Positions 33,201 to 33,412 of a stretch of 33,412 nucleotides of DNA are shown piece after piece. The notes under the pieces are model-generated. The model was given only the letters and a program-made list of their open reading frames with translations, had not been told where the DNA came from and did not search any database. A program made the position numbers and the translations under genes. Source of the DNA: Flavobacteriales bacterium (lineage in GTDB: Bacteria; Bacteroidota; Bacteroidia; NS11-12g; UBA955); NCBI GenBank assembly GCA_947496375.1, contig CANMCY010000024.1, forward strand, positions 1 through 33,412, read 5' to 3'. Numbering within the stretch: position 1 is the stretch's first letter; each line of letters opens with the position of its first letter.

Positions 33201-33412
33201 CCTAATTCCACTACCACCTATTACGTCAGGGGAGAGAGCACGTGTAAAAACAGCATTTGTCGGAACATCACCATCACAGTGCGTGACACATCGGTACCTG
33301 CGACCTCAGCTAGCGCGAGTTTGTCAACGATTTGCGAAGGCCAGAACACAACGCTGAGCTTAACCGGTGGTAAATTGGGCACGGGTGGCAGCTGGAATTG
33401 GTATAGTGGTAG
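30297..33412 (+). CDS. Giant repeat surface protein (partial, runs off the window)
   Basis: The frame is open from the ATG at 30297 to the window edge, giving 1038 codons with no stop. A signal peptide (about 1-27, ending EIAGQC) is followed by at least 12 Ig-like repeats of 85-93 residues. Each has ICxG near its start, GGSLGxGASWKWYxGSCGG in the middle, EGTCNNTxC near the end, and a linker DTSVPATxI. Four cysteines per unit suggest intradomain disulfides. Units 2 and 9 are a distinct variant (WEWFRVAC / WNWWRVSC). Layout and signal fit SprB-like adhesins or other T9SS cargo; the C-terminal sorting domain, if any, lies outside. Secretion route and ligand are inferred, not shown. Confidence 0.88.
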   Translation, partial: MKNVYSSLKIFISVLMFASVTQEIAGQCGGSIAPTGVSGTNSICQGKSTTLSQTGGSLVSGATWQWYSAGCGTASVGSGASLTVTPVTTTTYYVRAEDGCGNTSCASITVTVNDTSITPIIIGPSTVCEGPGQIKWKRSGGDLKGGTKWEWFRVACYGQTGNVWLGQGDSISFTSAQLGITTHGVYLTATGTSCPGVCAFKSTIIRDSSVAATSIAGTSTICLKNSSTLSVSGGKLGSGASWKWYLGSCGGSSVGSGNNLTVSPTSAGTYTYYVRAEGTCNTTPCQSFTLTVRDTSIPQTSVSGSTIICLGQSTTLSLNGGSLGHGASWKWYQHFCGGSATVLSSLSSLTVSPTSTTNYWLRAEGTCNNTPCTVVTVTVRDTSVPATAISGSSTICLGQTATLSPSGGRLGHGADWKWYLGSCSGTSIGSGSSFAASPTTAGSYTYYLRAEGTCNNTICRSLTLTVRDTSVPATAISATTTNFCVGSSTTITPVGGSLGHGANWQWTEGACTGSGTGRGSGNSLVFTPTIGGNYTYYLKASGTCNTTVCTSLLITVNDTTVPAGSVTSSLGNPICLGQQTQLYGTGNPGILGTGASWKWYSGSCGGTLEFTGANFTVPNTPGTFTYYLRGENSCHTTVCRTYTITVRDSSVPASSIGYTTSKCLGVANNLSVNGGSLGTAASWKWYTSSCGGAYVGTGSSYASNPSSPGTYTYYVRAEGTCNNTICKSVTYTVLDSAKPAISISGPTTACQSPNRLVFVRQGGSLGSGGKWNWWRVSCGAPNPWLAVGDTLFVTTGALGTGTHNIYLVGNGCNTTKCILKTVVISDTAVPANSITGTSTICQGSSTTLTVNGGKLGLNGTWKWYSGSCGGVYVGSGSSITVSPSSTTTYFLRAESSCSTTICKSVTVTVRDTTVPPNAISSVNSTICQGQSTTLSITNGTLGNGATWKWYSGSCGGTSVGTGTSVSVSPNSTTTYYVRGESTCKNSICRNITITVRDTSVPATSASASLSTICEGQNTTLSLTGGKLGTGGSWNWYSG
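30400..33412 (+). repeat. Twelve tandem in-frame repeats of about 255-279 nt
   Basis: The Trp codon of the WKWY-type motif falls at 30486, 30741, 31020, 31281, 31542, 31806, 32085, 32343, 32607, 32877, 33135 and 33393, always in frame, so unit lengths are 85, 93, 87, 87, 88, 93, 86, 88, 90, 86 and 86 codons. Nucleotide sequence differs clearly between copies, so the array is old or actively diversified, not a recent tandem duplication. The array continues past the window edge. Confidence 0.92.

Overview
The window looks like a chromosomal segment of a member of the Bacteroidota, probably on the Chitinophagia/Sphingobacteriia side, though the exact taxon cannot be fixed. Four things point there. 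Secreted proteins end in type IX secretion (T9SS) sorting domains. Several families are typical of the phylum (DUF6029 protein, lipoproteins, NELQ-repeat/DUF1566 protein, M1 peptidase with a long C-terminal extension). Shine-Dalgarno-like sites are mostly absent. The Bacteroidota -7 promoter element TAnnTTTG sits a few bases to a few tens of bases ahead of many start codons. That element was used here to correct several start sites. No tRNA, rRNA, CRISPR array, insertion sequence or prophage gene was seen.

Left part (1-10.8 kb): a gene-free end carries REP-like palindromic repeats and a short octamer array. Next comes a leftward DUF6029 gene, divergent from miaB (tRNA thiomethylation). A leftward block follows: an MsbA-type ABC exporter and a GT2 glycosyltransferase 4 nt apart, then after a 303-nt AT-rich gap a T9SS-exported beta-helix/Fn3/Ig protein and, 20 nt on, a secreted NELQ-repeat/DUF1566 protein.

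Middle (10.8-22.6 kb): comF, a T9SS-exported Calx-beta protein with its own terminator, an M16 zinc protease whose stop overlaps the start of an AlbA_2 (Schlafen-type) protein, and a small secreted orphan. These run rightward and converge, with no spacer, on a leftward pair of polyprenyl-phosphate glycosyltransferase (GT2) and integral-membrane GT39 enzyme. A membrane-anchored thioredoxin is divergent from that pair. It shares a strong terminator region with a leftward operon of a large TPR protein and ComA (phosphosulfolactate synthase).

Right part (22.6-33.4 kb): an M1 metallopeptidase with a barrel-like C-terminal half, a small lipoprotein and a LysE-type exporter. After an AT-rich spacer come methylmalonyl-CoA epimerase (leftward), then the iron-sulfur cluster genes iscS-iscU-iscA and a coiled-coil protein. 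The window ends inside a giant surface protein, open to the edge, made of at least 12 Cys-containing repeats of 85-93 residues; it is the most striking object here. Most genes are housekeeping or cell-envelope genes. No clear new multi-gene defence or biosynthetic system is visible; the best leads are the giant repeat protein, the M1-barrel architecture, the TPR-ComA and M16-AlbA_2 coupled pairs, and the repeat families in the spacers.
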